Shown: positions 1 to 5,510 of the stretch, in pieces
Numbering within the stretch: position 1 is the stretch's first letter
How the letters are laid out: the number at the start of each line of letters is the position of its first letter
Assembly (NCBI GenBank): GCA_945643825.1
Contig: CALZEZ010000114.1
Location: 1-5,510, forward strand
Reading direction: 5' to 3'
DNA length: 5,510 bases
Source of the DNA: an uncultured Lachnospiraceae bacterium
GTDB taxonomy: Bacteria; Bacillota; Clostridia; Lachnospirales; Lachnospiraceae
Made by a program: the position numbers and the translations under genes
Notes under the pieces: generated by a model
Seen by the model: only the letters and a program-made list of their open reading frames with translations
Database searches by the model: none
Told to the model about the DNA's origin: nothing

Positions 1-5
1 CGCAC
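1..5 (-). CDS. nrdG: Possible start of nrdG (anaerobic RNR activase), almost entirely outside
   Basis: Only the GTG start and the first two bases of the next codon (CG, so Arg in any case) are visible. A Met-Arg beginning is compatible with some clostridial NrdG proteins, and nrdG commonly sits directly downstream of nrdD. The identity is inferred from context alone; five bases cannot prove a gene. Confidence 0.3.
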
Positions 6-13
6 AACAATGT

Positions 14-19
14 CCCCCT
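14..19 (-). promoter_or_regulatory. Ribosome binding site for a gene running off the left edge
   Basis: AGGGGG on the minus strand lies 6 bp after the nrdD stop and 8 nt before a GTG at 5. Two in-frame-to-each-other TTG codons (10 and 7) are nearer alternatives, with shorter spacers of 3 and 6 nt. It indicates that translation resumes for a gene just outside the window. Confidence 0.5.
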
Positions 20-25
20 ATTCAA

Positions 26-2191
26 TTACATGGATTTTCTCTCTGCGATTTCTGCCATCTTCGCATCAGAAAGTCTCGTATCCCCATGTACGCGTGAATA
101 AGCAAGATAACCATTCATCCGGTCTATCTTTGTCAGATTTCTGCTTCCGCACACCGGACAAACATCCATTTCCAACTCCTGATGCCCACAGTCATCACAG
201 TAAGCCAAAGACAGATTGACACCTTCGTAGAAGCCCATATCCATCGCACGTCGAACCAAAGTCTTGATTGCCTCCAAATTATATCCAATAGGATATTTGA
301 CATACTGGATTTTGCCTCCGTTGGAAAGCTCCCAAAAACGATACTCCTTATCCTGCTTCTCAATCGGTGTAATGTCCTCCGTCACATGGCAATGGAAGCT
401 GTTTGATACATACTCTCTGTCAGATACACCCTCTACGATGCCGTACTCAGCTCTGAACTGCTTCACCTGAAGACCGCACAGATTCTCAGCAGGAGTGCCG
501 TAAATCGCATAAAGATTGCCATCTTCCTCCTTAAACTGTGCTACCTTCTCATTAATGTATTCAAGAACTTCCAGTGCAAACTGTCCATCCTCAACTAGAG
601 ATTTTCCATTATATAGCTCCTGCAGCTCATTGAACGCAGTGATACCAAAGCTTGCCGTAGCTGATTTAAGGATCGGCTTGATCTTATCATGCAGCTGCAG
701 ATGTCCGCCGAGGAATCCACCCTCACAGTAAGCTAATGGGTTTGTGGAGGCACGCATCTCCCCAAGATAGGCATAGGTTCTGATATGCAGTTGTCTGATT
801 AAATTCAGATAATAATCTAATACTTCGTAGAAATCCTTGCCCTCCTTACGGGATTTTGCAAGAATCATCGGAAGATGCAGGGATACTGCTCCAATATTGA
901 AACGTCCAACAAAAACAGGTACATCATTTTCATCTGCCGGATGCATTCCGCCTCTTTCATACCATGGCGACAAAAAGGCTCTGCAACCCATCGGGGAGAT
1001 TACCTTCCCATATTGCTTATACATACTTGCGATGTAACCTTTACCGGTAAGACTTAACCAGTCCGGATACATGGTCTTTGCAGAGCATGCGATTCCCGCC
1101 TCAAAAACATCCTCTAAAGGTTTTCCTTCCCCATGAAGATTCTCATCATACAAAAATACGATTTTGGGAAACAGAACCGGCTTCTTGTGATCCTTCTTTC
1201 CTTGTCCGTTCTTTCTGACATTCAACAGGATTATTGAAGCCATTTTAGCAAATCTGCCCGTTCCAAGCCCTGCCGTCACCGTGATAAACGGATAATCACC
1301 ACGACTGCTTGCTACCGTATTGAACTTATACTCCCATCCCTGGAAGCCCTGTTCAAATTCCTTTTCCACATCCTTTAATGCCTGCTCTTTTGCCTTCTCC
1401 TCTGAGATACCTAAACCCACATATTTCTCAACATCACGCACATAGGATTTTTCAGCATATGGCTCCAGAATCTTATCAACCTCCGGAACCGTAAATCCTC
1501 CATACTGCTGACTCGCCGCACTGAGTACAATATCACCAATCACATCAAATGCAACATCAAGGGTCTTCGGCTCGTTATACCAGATGTTTCCCATCTCAAA
1601 GCCACCGGTAAGAACACTTTTCACATCAAAAATGCAGCAATTCATGGTATCTCTTCTGGCAGACATATCATGAACGTAAATATAACCATCCCTACATGCC
1701 TGTATTTCTTCGGTAGTCATAAAAAACTTCTGATACAGTTCCTTATTAAACTGATTGAAAATTAAGCTTCTCTTTGTGGATACCAAAGCAGAGTCCGTAT
1801 TGGCATTTTCTTTATCTCCAACATACATGATAGACTGGCTCTTCTTATAAACCTCATCCATCATTCTGACAAAATCCTGCTTATAGTTACGGTAATCCCG
1901 ATAGCTTTTCGCCACAAGAGGTTTTGTAGCCTCCAAAGCAGATTCTACAATGTTATGCATAACAGGGATTGGAATCTGATTCTCCCCGATTTCATCAACC
2001 TTATTTACTACATACTGACAAATCTGTCGTTTCTCTTCATCCGTAAATTTAGTCAATGCGCGATATGCACTCTTACCGACTGCACTGATAACCTTCTGAA
2101 TATTAAAGTCCTCAAGACTGCCATCTTTCTTGACTACACGTACTTTTTTCTTTGGATAATATTCAACAGAATAATCCACTTCCTCTCCCAT
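26..2191 (-). CDS. nrdD: Anaerobic (class III) ribonucleoside-triphosphate reductase, NrdD
   Basis: This 721-residue glycyl-radical enzyme makes deoxyribonucleoside triphosphates from ribonucleoside triphosphates under anaerobic conditions. An N-terminal ATP cone (about 17-105, starting VRVVKKDGSLEDFN) is the allosteric site for overall activity through ATP/dATP. The catalytic barrel follows, with candidate active-site cysteines Cys185/Cys186 in TMNCCIFD, Cys369 in the CSAKTMYPD loop (the likely thiyl-radical residue) and Cys403 in SPMGCRAF. The C-terminus has a four-cysteine zinc site (Cys665, 668, 678, 681; CxxC-x9-CxxC) and the radical loop SRVHGDTRL, with Gly703 as the expected radical residue, 18 residues from the end. 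The length is typical and nothing is missing. The enzyme needs the radical-SAM activase NrdG, whose gene usually follows; a ribosome binding site 6 bp past this stop fits that. Regulation is predicted through its own promoter and paired NrdR boxes. The start at 2191 is set by GGAGGG. Confidence 0.97.
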   Translation of the reverse strand: MGEEVDYSVEYYPKKKVRVVKKDGSLEDFNIQKVISAVGKSAYRALTKFTDEEKRQICQYVVNKVDEIGENQIPIPVMHNIVESALEATKPLVAKSYRDYRNYKQDFVRMMDEVYKKSQSIMYVGDKENANTDSALVSTKRSLIFNQFNKELYQKFFMTTEEIQACRDGYIYVHDMSARRDTMNCCIFDVKSVLTGGFEMGNIWYNEPKTLDVAFDVIGDIVLSAASQQYGGFTVPEVDKILEPYAEKSYVRDVEKYVGLGISEEKAKEQALKDVEKEFEQGFQGWEYKFNTVASSRGDYPFITVTAGLGTGRFAKMASIILLNVRKNGQGKKDHKKPVLFPKIVFLYDENLHGEGKPLEDVFEAGIACSAKTMYPDWLSLTGKGYIASMYKQYGKVISPMGCRAFLSPWYERGGMHPADENDVPVFVGRFNIGAVSLHLPMILAKSRKEGKDFYEVLDYYLNLIRQLHIRTYAYLGEMRASTNPLAYCEGGFLGGHLQLHDKIKPILKSATASFGITAFNELQELYNGKSLVEDGQFALEVLEYINEKVAQFKEEDGNLYAIYGTPAENLCGLQVKQFRAEYGIVEGVSDREYVSNSFHCHVTEDITPIEKQDKEYRFWELSNGGKIQYVKYPIGYNLEAIKTLVRRAMDMGFYEGVNLSLAYCDDCGHQELEMDVCPVCGSRNLTKIDRMNGYLAYSRVHGDTRLSDAKMAEIAERKSM

Positions 2192-2197
2192 GTTATA

Positions 2198-2203
2198 CCC
2201 TCC
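2198..2203 (-). promoter_or_regulatory. Ribosome binding site of nrdD
   Basis: GGAGGG on the minus strand lies 6 nt before the ATG at 2191 and fixes the start there. The frame stays open upstream to a TTG at 2290, but that TTG is the first three bases of the -35 box and would add 33 residues encoded by promoter and operator DNA. Confidence 0.88.
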
Positions 2204-2207
2204 AATT

Positions 2208-2223
2208 ATGCTATATGTTGAAA
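2208..2223 (-). promoter_or_regulatory. Putative NrdR box, leader-proximal
   Basis: On the plus strand ATGCTATATGTTGAAA matches the NrdR consensus at only 10 of 16 positions overall, but at 9 of the 10 core positions (CwAtATaTwG). Its start is 31 bp from the start of the other box, leaving a 15-bp spacer, which is the three-helical-turn spacing typical of NrdR operator pairs. It ends 4 bp before the ribosome binding site. The flanks are weak, so the case depends largely on the spacing. Confidence 0.55.
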
Positions 2224-2260
2224 TATGCCACCAGATAAATACAATATCTAGTGGCATATT
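2222..2260. repeat. 16-bp inverted repeat in the nrdD leader (hairpin)
   Basis: The arms at 2222-2237 and 2245-2260 are complementary at 15 of 16 positions around a 7-nt loop. In minus-strand RNA the single mismatch becomes a G-U wobble, so the stem is continuous. A transcript from the predicted nrdD start near 2255 would carry about 11 bp of it at its extreme 5' end, while read-through RNA from the aminotransferase gene would carry all of it. Only a short U-run follows, so it is not a classical intrinsic terminator. It overlaps most of one NrdR box and the edge of the other. It may be a 5'-stabilising hairpin, a weak attenuator or an operator for another protein. Confidence 0.7.
2239..2254 (-). 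promoter_or_regulatory. Putative NrdR box, promoter-proximal
   Basis: On the plus strand ATACAATATCTAGTGG matches the published palindromic NrdR-box consensus (acaCwAtATaTwGtgt, as I recall it) at 13 of 16 positions. It begins 7 bp downstream of the -10 box, over the predicted transcription start, where a bound repressor would block initiation. NrdR is the ATP-cone/zinc-ribbon repressor of bacterial ribonucleotide reductase genes and responds to ATP/dATP balance. Position, phasing with the second box and the identity of the gene all agree. The match was made by eye. Confidence 0.66.
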
Positions 2261-2261
2261 A

Positions 2262-2290
2262 AGCATAGCAAAAACAACTGTGCATGTCAA
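2262..2290 (-). promoter_or_regulatory. Predicted sigma-A promoter of nrdD
   Basis: On the minus strand a perfect -35 box TTGACA (2285-2290) is followed, after exactly 17 bp, by TATGCT (2262-2267), a 4/6 match to TATAAT. A TGC immediately before it forms an extended -10. Transcription would start near 2255, giving a leader of about 64 nt. The promoter fills the space right after the aminotransferase stop codon, so nrdD can be expressed independently of the upstream genes. No transcript data are available to me. Confidence 0.72.
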
Positions 2291-2296
2291 TATGGA

Positions 2297-3469
2297 TTAT
2301 TTCAAAATACCGCTGACATCGATAACGTTTACTGCCTCTTTAATCACCTCCACCGGCAGGGTAAGGGCAAATCTTACATACCCCTTTCCCAAGGAACCAA
2401 AACTCGACCCCGGTGTACAAAGGACTCCGGTTGCATCCAACAATCTTTTCACAAACTCAACATCATCCGAACCAAACTTCTCAGGTATCTTTGCCCATGC
2501 AAACATTGTTCCTTCACTGTCCTCGACTTTCCATCCGATCCTGCTAAGACCGCGACACAACGCATTTCTTCTTTTTTCATATTCATTACGCTGCCATACT
2601 ACTTGATCATCTGTTCCGGTAAGCGCAGCTACTGCACCATATTGCACAGGTAGGAAGGTACCATAATCTATCTGACTTCGCAGTTTCTTAAAATTCTGAA
2701 CTACCTGTGCATTTCCTACTAAAAAGGAAACTCTAGCTCCGGTATAGTTAAAGGATTTTGATAACGAATAATATTCAACGCCGACATCCTTAGCCCCCGG
2801 ATAGGCTAAGAAGCTACTTCCCGTTCTTCCATCAAAGGTAATGTCAGAATAAGCATTGTCATGTATTATAATAATCTCGTTTTCCCTTGCCCATGTAATT
2901 AATCTCTCGTAGAACCCTTGCGGAGCACATTTACATATCGGATTAAGAGGATACGAAACAATCATATAACGCGTCTTTTCCAAAATTGACTTTGGAATCT
3001 CCTCAAATGAAGGTTCGTAATTTCTTTCAGGATAAAGCATGTATGGCACCACCACTGCTCCTGCAAGAGACGAACCAATCTCAAAAATCGGATACCCTGG
3101 ATTTGGAACCAGAACAATATCGCCCGAATCACATAAGGAAAGACCAATATGTGCTAATCCCTCCTGAGAGCCATAAACACTCATAATCTCATTTTCCTCA
3201 AGACAAACACCATACCTCACCCGATATCTGTCTATGACTGCCTGAATCAGCTGTGGCAGCTCTCCCAGAGAATATTTGTAATTCTCCGGTTTCTTTGCCG
3301 CTTCAACAACAGCATCCACAATATGCTGCGCTGGTGGGAAATCCGGAGTTCCCACTGAGAGGTTGTAAACCTTTTCTCCTCTCCTTTCTTTCTCGATTCT
3401 CTGCTCATTCAACAACTGAAAAATACCTTCCTCGTACTCTTCCATCCTGGATGCCACTTTAATCTGCAT
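2297..3469 (-). CDS. PLP-dependent aminotransferase, class I/II
   Basis: This is a 390-residue fold-type I aminotransferase, the usual length for the family. Visible functional residues are Tyr126 in NPGYP; Asn176 in YPLNP; Asp204 and Tyr207 in HDNAYSD, for the PLP ring; Lys238 in SLSKSFNYTGAR, the expected Schiff-base lysine; Arg246, for the PLP phosphate; and Arg366 in GYVRFAL, for the substrate carboxylate. The overall pattern (YNLSVGTPDF, IDYGTFLPVQ, FAWAKIP) resembles the group often auto-annotated as LL-diaminopimelate or alanine/aspartate aminotransferase. The common NPTG motif reads NPIC here, so a specific substrate should not be assigned. The start at 3469 is supported by GAGGTGG 6 nt upstream and gives an 11-bp overlap with the regulator gene. 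The stop lies only 6 bp before the -35 box of the nrdD promoter, with no strong terminator between them. The family is certain and the substrate unknown. Confidence 0.93.
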   Translation of the reverse strand: MQIKVASRMEEYEEGIFQLLNEQRIEKERRGEKVYNLSVGTPDFPPAQHIVDAVVEAAKKPENYKYSLGELPQLIQAVIDRYRVRYGVCLEENEIMSVYGSQEGLAHIGLSLCDSGDIVLVPNPGYPIFEIGSSLAGAVVVPYMLYPERNYEPSFEEIPKSILEKTRYMIVSYPLNPICKCAPQGFYERLITWARENEIIIIHDNAYSDITFDGRTGSSFLAYPGAKDVGVEYYSLSKSFNYTGARVSFLVGNAQVVQNFKKLRSQIDYGTFLPVQYGAVAALTGTDDQVVWQRNEYEKRRNALCRGLSRIGWKVEDSEGTMFAWAKIPEKFGSDDVEFVKRLLDATGVLCTPGSSFGSLGKGYVRFALTLPVEVIKEAVNVIDVSGILK

Positions 3470-4460
3470 TGTTTTCCACCTCACCTATTAATTCAAGTAA
3501 ATAATCACGATATTCCCATCGCACACTTTCGGGTGCCAGCAGCTGAACTCCCTTTCCGATACCGGTAAGCCAGCCAAAAAACTGTCCGCTGACAGCCACC
3601 GGAACACGGACAGAATAGTGATCTGCATCACGCCTTCTTATAGATAAATCCGTCCCAAACCGATCCAGAATAACACCTAATAGATGGTTCTCAAATTGCA
3701 GCGTAATCATTTCATCATGTCCACCATACATACTAAAGGTTTTATTGCAATATTGCGCCACATCAAAATGCTCAAACTCTTCCTGGCCATTACGCTTTCT
3801 TCCATTCAGGCTTATCCCGCCCATTTTGTCCACCCGATAATGCTTAATCTTCTTTCCCTTTTCATCATATGCAATCAAGTAATAATTCTCTGCATTCCAC
3901 GTTAGCGACCACGGACTGACCTGATATTTCTCTCCATCGTGTCTCGGAACAAGCTTTTTATCCAATCCCCAATCCAGATACGAAAAACAGATCTGACTTC
4001 CTTCCTGCATCGCTTCATGAATTCTATCCACACTCTCGTAAATCTGTTCATTTTGAGTTTTTACGCGATTTGCCACATAAACCTGACGACGTAGTTTTCT
4101 TGCCTCATGACAGTTTGCAAAGGTTTCCAGCTTTTTAATTAATTCTTCGGATTTAGCTCTCGTAATGAATCGGGCTGACTGGATGACATCCACCAGAATT
4201 TTCAATTCCGCCAGTGAAAAAATCCGACTTTTCAGATAGTATCCGCTCTGTTCCTTGCTTTTCTTATGTACAATATCATACCCAAAATTCTTCAGACATT
4301 CTATATCATCATAAATACTTTTTCGCTCTGCCGAAACACCATACGACGCTAATCTTTCAATTAACTCCGCAGCACTTAAGGGATGCTGCTCATCTGACTG
4401 CTCCTTAAATATTTTCACTAAATATAGCAGCTTACTCTTCTGATTCGGTCCTTTTGCCAT
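3459..4460 (-). CDS. WYL-domain transcriptional regulator (HTH + WYL)
   Basis: This is a 333-residue predicted DNA-binding regulator of the DeoR-like/WYL class. The N-terminus (about 8-65) is a winged helix-turn-helix, with a recognition-helix-like segment SAERKSIYDDIECLKNFGYDI and a wing ending GYYL. A linker region follows (about 80-140). The WYL domain spans about 143-215; its signature is written NYYLIAYD (192-199) instead of WYL, followed by HYRVDKM (207-213). Residues about 250-325 fit the C-terminal extension common in these proteins. WYL domains are generally thought to sense ligands such as nucleotides or nucleic acid, but the ligand here is unknown. The ATG at 4460 is preceded by GAGGA with a 10-nt spacer. 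The last 11 bp overlap the aminotransferase start, so the two are probably translationally coupled. Its targets cannot be read from the window; its own operon is the default guess. Confidence 0.88.
   Translation of the reverse strand: MAKGPNQKSKLLYLVKIFKEQSDEQHPLSAAELIERLASYGVSAERKSIYDDIECLKNFGYDIVHKKSKEQSGYYLKSRIFSLAELKILVDVIQSARFITRAKSEELIKKLETFANCHEARKLRRQVYVANRVKTQNEQIYESVDRIHEAMQEGSQICFSYLDWGLDKKLVPRHDGEKYQVSPWSLTWNAENYYLIAYDEKGKKIKHYRVDKMGGISLNGRKRNGQEEFEHFDVAQYCNKTFSMYGGHDEMITLQFENHLLGVILDRFGTDLSIRRRDADHYSVRVPVAVSGQFFGWLTGIGKGVQLLAPESVRWEYRDYLLELIGEVENNAD
3476..3482 (-). promoter_or_regulatory. Ribosome binding site for the aminotransferase, inside the regulator gene
   Basis: GAGGTGG on the minus strand lies 6 nt before the ATG at 3469 and inside the last codons of the WYL regulator. 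An in-frame GTG at 3484 is part of this site and therefore an unlikely start. The arrangement suggests coupled translation of the two genes. Confidence 0.8.
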
Positions 4461-4478
4461 GCTCTATTAATCCTCATT

Positions 4479-5183
4479 TCACACAAGAATCGTAATAATA
4501 TCCATCAGATGGAAGATCTCATAATTCACAGGAAGTGCCAGGTCATTTTCCCTTTTTCGGACATTGAACCAACAGATATCCAGATTCGACTGATAGCCTC
4601 CCAACATATCGCTCGTTAACGAATCTCCGACCACAAGAATCTGATCCCTTGTTATGTCCTTCTGTTCGGATTCTATTGTTTTCAAAGCTTTTGTGAAAAA
4701 TACCGGTGATGGTTTCTCCACACCCAATTCTTCTGAGATAAATACTCCATCTACAAGCTCATCCAAATGGCTTAGTCTCATTCTATTTTTTTGCGTCTGC
4801 GCCACACCATTGGTTATCACATAATTACAAAAACCCATATCCCGGCTCGCAGACAGTGCCTCCCATGCTCCATCCATTAATGTAGCTTGTTTCCCAAGCT
4901 CGATGTGATACGTATTCTGAAATGCTACCGCATCCATATCATAATACATCAAAGTTTCAAATAACGAACGAAAACGACCAACAAGCACCTCTTGTCTTGT
5001 TATCTCCTGTCTTTCCAACCGCTTCCAGTAGCTATCATTTATTTTAGAATATAGACTAATGACATCCTCCGTAACACTTTTTCCATGTTTCCTAAAGCTT
5101 TCCACTATTCCATCATGTTCACACTTTTTGAAGTCAAAAAGAGTATCATCCAAATCCCACAACAAACATTTGTATTTCGACAT
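4479..5183 (-). CDS. yjjG: HAD-superfamily YjjG-type pyrimidine 5'-nucleotidase
   Basis: This is a 234-residue cytosolic HAD phosphatase. Motif I is DLDDT at 10-14, with Asp10 the expected nucleophile and Asp12 the acid/base. Motif II is ITNG at 123-126, motif III is Lys157 in GVEKPSP, and motif IV is VVGDSLTSD with Asp187 and Asp192. The cap segment (YSKIND..YWKRL...ITRQEVLVGRF, about 45-71) and the tail LGGYQSNLDICWFN match my recollection of E. coli YjjG along most of the length. Known family members dephosphorylate dUMP, dTMP and modified pyrimidine nucleotides, which is thought to keep non-canonical bases out of DNA. The start at 5183 is chosen for the GGGAGG site 7 nt upstream. The stop is 18 bp before the WYL regulator, consistent with an operon. 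The HAD assignment is certain. The YjjG subfamily is likely, and the exact substrate is inferred from the family. Confidence 0.87.
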   Translation of the reverse strand: MSKYKCLLWDLDDTLFDFKKCEHDGIVESFRKHGKSVTEDVISLYSKINDSYWKRLERQEITRQEVLVGRFRSLFETLMYYDMDAVAFQNTYHIELGKQATLMDGAWEALSASRDMGFCNYVITNGVAQTQKNRMRLSHLDELVDGVFISEELGVEKPSPVFFTKALKTIESEQKDITRDQILVVGDSLTSDMLGGYQSNLDICWFNVRKRENDLALPVNYEIFHLMDIITILV

Positions 5184-5190
5184 AAACAAA

Positions 5191-5196
5191 CCTCCC
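5191..5196 (-). promoter_or_regulatory. Ribosome binding site deciding the nucleotidase start
   Basis: GGGAGG on the minus strand sits 7 nt before the ATG at 5183. An in-frame TTG at 5189 would lie only 1 nt from this site and so cannot use it. The site occupies the 15-bp gap after the RNase H stop codon. Confidence 0.85.
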
Positions 5197-5198
5197 TG

Positions 5199-5510
5199 TT
5201 ACTCTTTAATAAGAGCTGCTTTGGCAAGACGATCTGCCTCCTCATTATAGGTATCTCCTGTATGTGCAGTAATTTTACGAAAAGAAATCGAAATCTGATC
5301 CTGTTTTTCCTTCATATACTGCGCATATTTTGCTGTTAATTCCGTTTTGGCTCTCCATCCACCGGTTGCCCACATCTCAATTCCCATATAATCATAACAA
5401 ATTTCAATCCGGTTAAATCCTGCTCTTTTCGCCCATGCCACAGCATACATTGCACCGAGCATCTCTCCGGAAACATTTCGCAGCTTGCTTGATTCGGGAT
5501 CATTTCCGCT
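5199..5510 (-). CDS. rnhA: Ribonuclease HI, C-terminal part (5' end beyond the window)
   Basis: RNase H type 1 cleaves the RNA strand of RNA:DNA hybrids in the cytoplasm, removing R-loops and replication primers. The reading frame is open to the right edge, so the visible 103 residues are the C-terminal part only. An internal ATG at 5462 falls inside the conserved fold and is not the start. All catalytic positions expected in this part are visible, numbered from the first visible residue: Glu16 in LRNVSGEM, Asp40 in ICYDYMGIEMWA, His83 in TAHTGDTYNEEAD and Asp93 in the same motif. The first catalytic Asp lies in the missing N-terminal part. The YDYMGIEMWA wording resembles clostridial RNases H that often carry an N-terminal viroplasmin-like hybrid-binding domain, but that region is not in view. 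The stop codon is 15 bp before the next start, so this gene is probably cotranscribed with the nucleotidase. Family assignment is firm; the architecture of the full protein is unknown. Confidence 0.92.
   Translation of the reverse strand, partial: SGNDPESSKLRNVSGEMLGAMYAVAWAKRAGFNRIEICYDYMGIEMWATGGWRAKTELTAKYAQYMKEKQDQISISFRKITAHTGDTYNEEADRLAKAALIKE

Noticed and set aside
1955..2221. 88-codon plus-strand open frame with a hydrophobic look (LIYYILTNLSFLFI)
   Set aside because: It lies antisense to the nrdD ATP cone; the hydrophobic composition is what the complement of charged helical codons gives. No convincing ribosome binding site was seen.
2222..2260. Intrinsic terminator for the aminotransferase operon
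   Set aside because: The stem is AT-rich at its base and is followed on the minus strand by only TTT then CAACATATAG, so it lacks the U-tract of a standard terminator. It is recorded as an inverted repeat instead.
2190..2606. 138-codon open frame on the plus strand spanning the nrdD leader and the aminotransferase 3' end
   Set aside because: It is antisense to a clearly functional enzyme and to the promoter/operator region, has no recognisable domain and resembles no protein family I know.
3470..3484. GTG start of the aminotransferase at 3484, adding five residues
   Set aside because: The GTG is part of the GAGGTGG ribosome binding site that serves the ATG at 3469.
5184..5189. TTG start of the nucleotidase at 5189, adding two residues
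   Set aside because: It is 1 nt from the ribosome binding site, too close for use; the ATG at 5183 has a 7-nt spacer.
5199..5462. A complete 87-residue protein starting at the ATG at 5462
   Set aside because: The frame remains open to the window edge and the catalytic SGE motif lies upstream of that ATG, so this is the tail of a longer RNase H.
1..5510. Mobile elements, CRISPR arrays, tRNA/rRNA genes, riboswitches or a defence system
   Set aside because: No direct-repeat arrays, transposase or integrase motifs, or RNA-gene signatures were seen, and coding sequence fills almost the whole window.

Overview
The window reads as ordinary chromosome of a strictly or facultatively anaerobic, low-to-moderate GC Firmicute. 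Clostridia, and Lachnospiraceae in particular, are the best fit. This rests on an oxygen-sensitive class III ribonucleotide reductase, strong GGAGG-type ribosome binding sites, tight same-strand gene packing, and protein sequences of clostridial character. The placement comes from recognising families, not from a database search.

Every convincing gene lies on the minus strand, so transcription runs from high to low coordinates. In that order they are: the C-terminal 103 residues of a type 1 ribonuclease H (5199-5510, cut by the window edge); a YjjG-type HAD nucleotidase (4479-5183); a WYL-domain transcriptional regulator (3459-4460); a class I/II PLP aminotransferase (2297-3469) overlapping the regulator by 11 bp; a 105-bp control region (2192-2296); and a full-length anaerobic ribonucleoside-triphosphate reductase, nrdD (26-2191). 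A ribosome binding site and a possible GTG start at the left edge suggest another gene, probably the NrdG activase.

The first four genes are separated by 18 bp or less or overlap, and look like one transcription unit with translational coupling at the regulator/aminotransferase junction. nrdD appears to have its own promoter: a perfect TTGACA -35, a 17-bp spacer and an extended -10. Just downstream are two sequences resembling NrdR boxes, set 31 bp apart centre to centre, the helical phasing described for NrdR operators. A near-perfect 16-bp inverted repeat overlaps both boxes. This compact control region is the most informative part of the window.

Three of the five genes (RNase H, YjjG, NrdD) belong to nucleotide or nucleic-acid housekeeping. 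The WYL regulator and the aminotransferase have no assigned ligand or substrate. I see no mobile element, CRISPR array, tRNA, rRNA or riboswitch, and no evidence for a dramatic new system. The longest stretch without a gene is the 105-bp nrdD control region.
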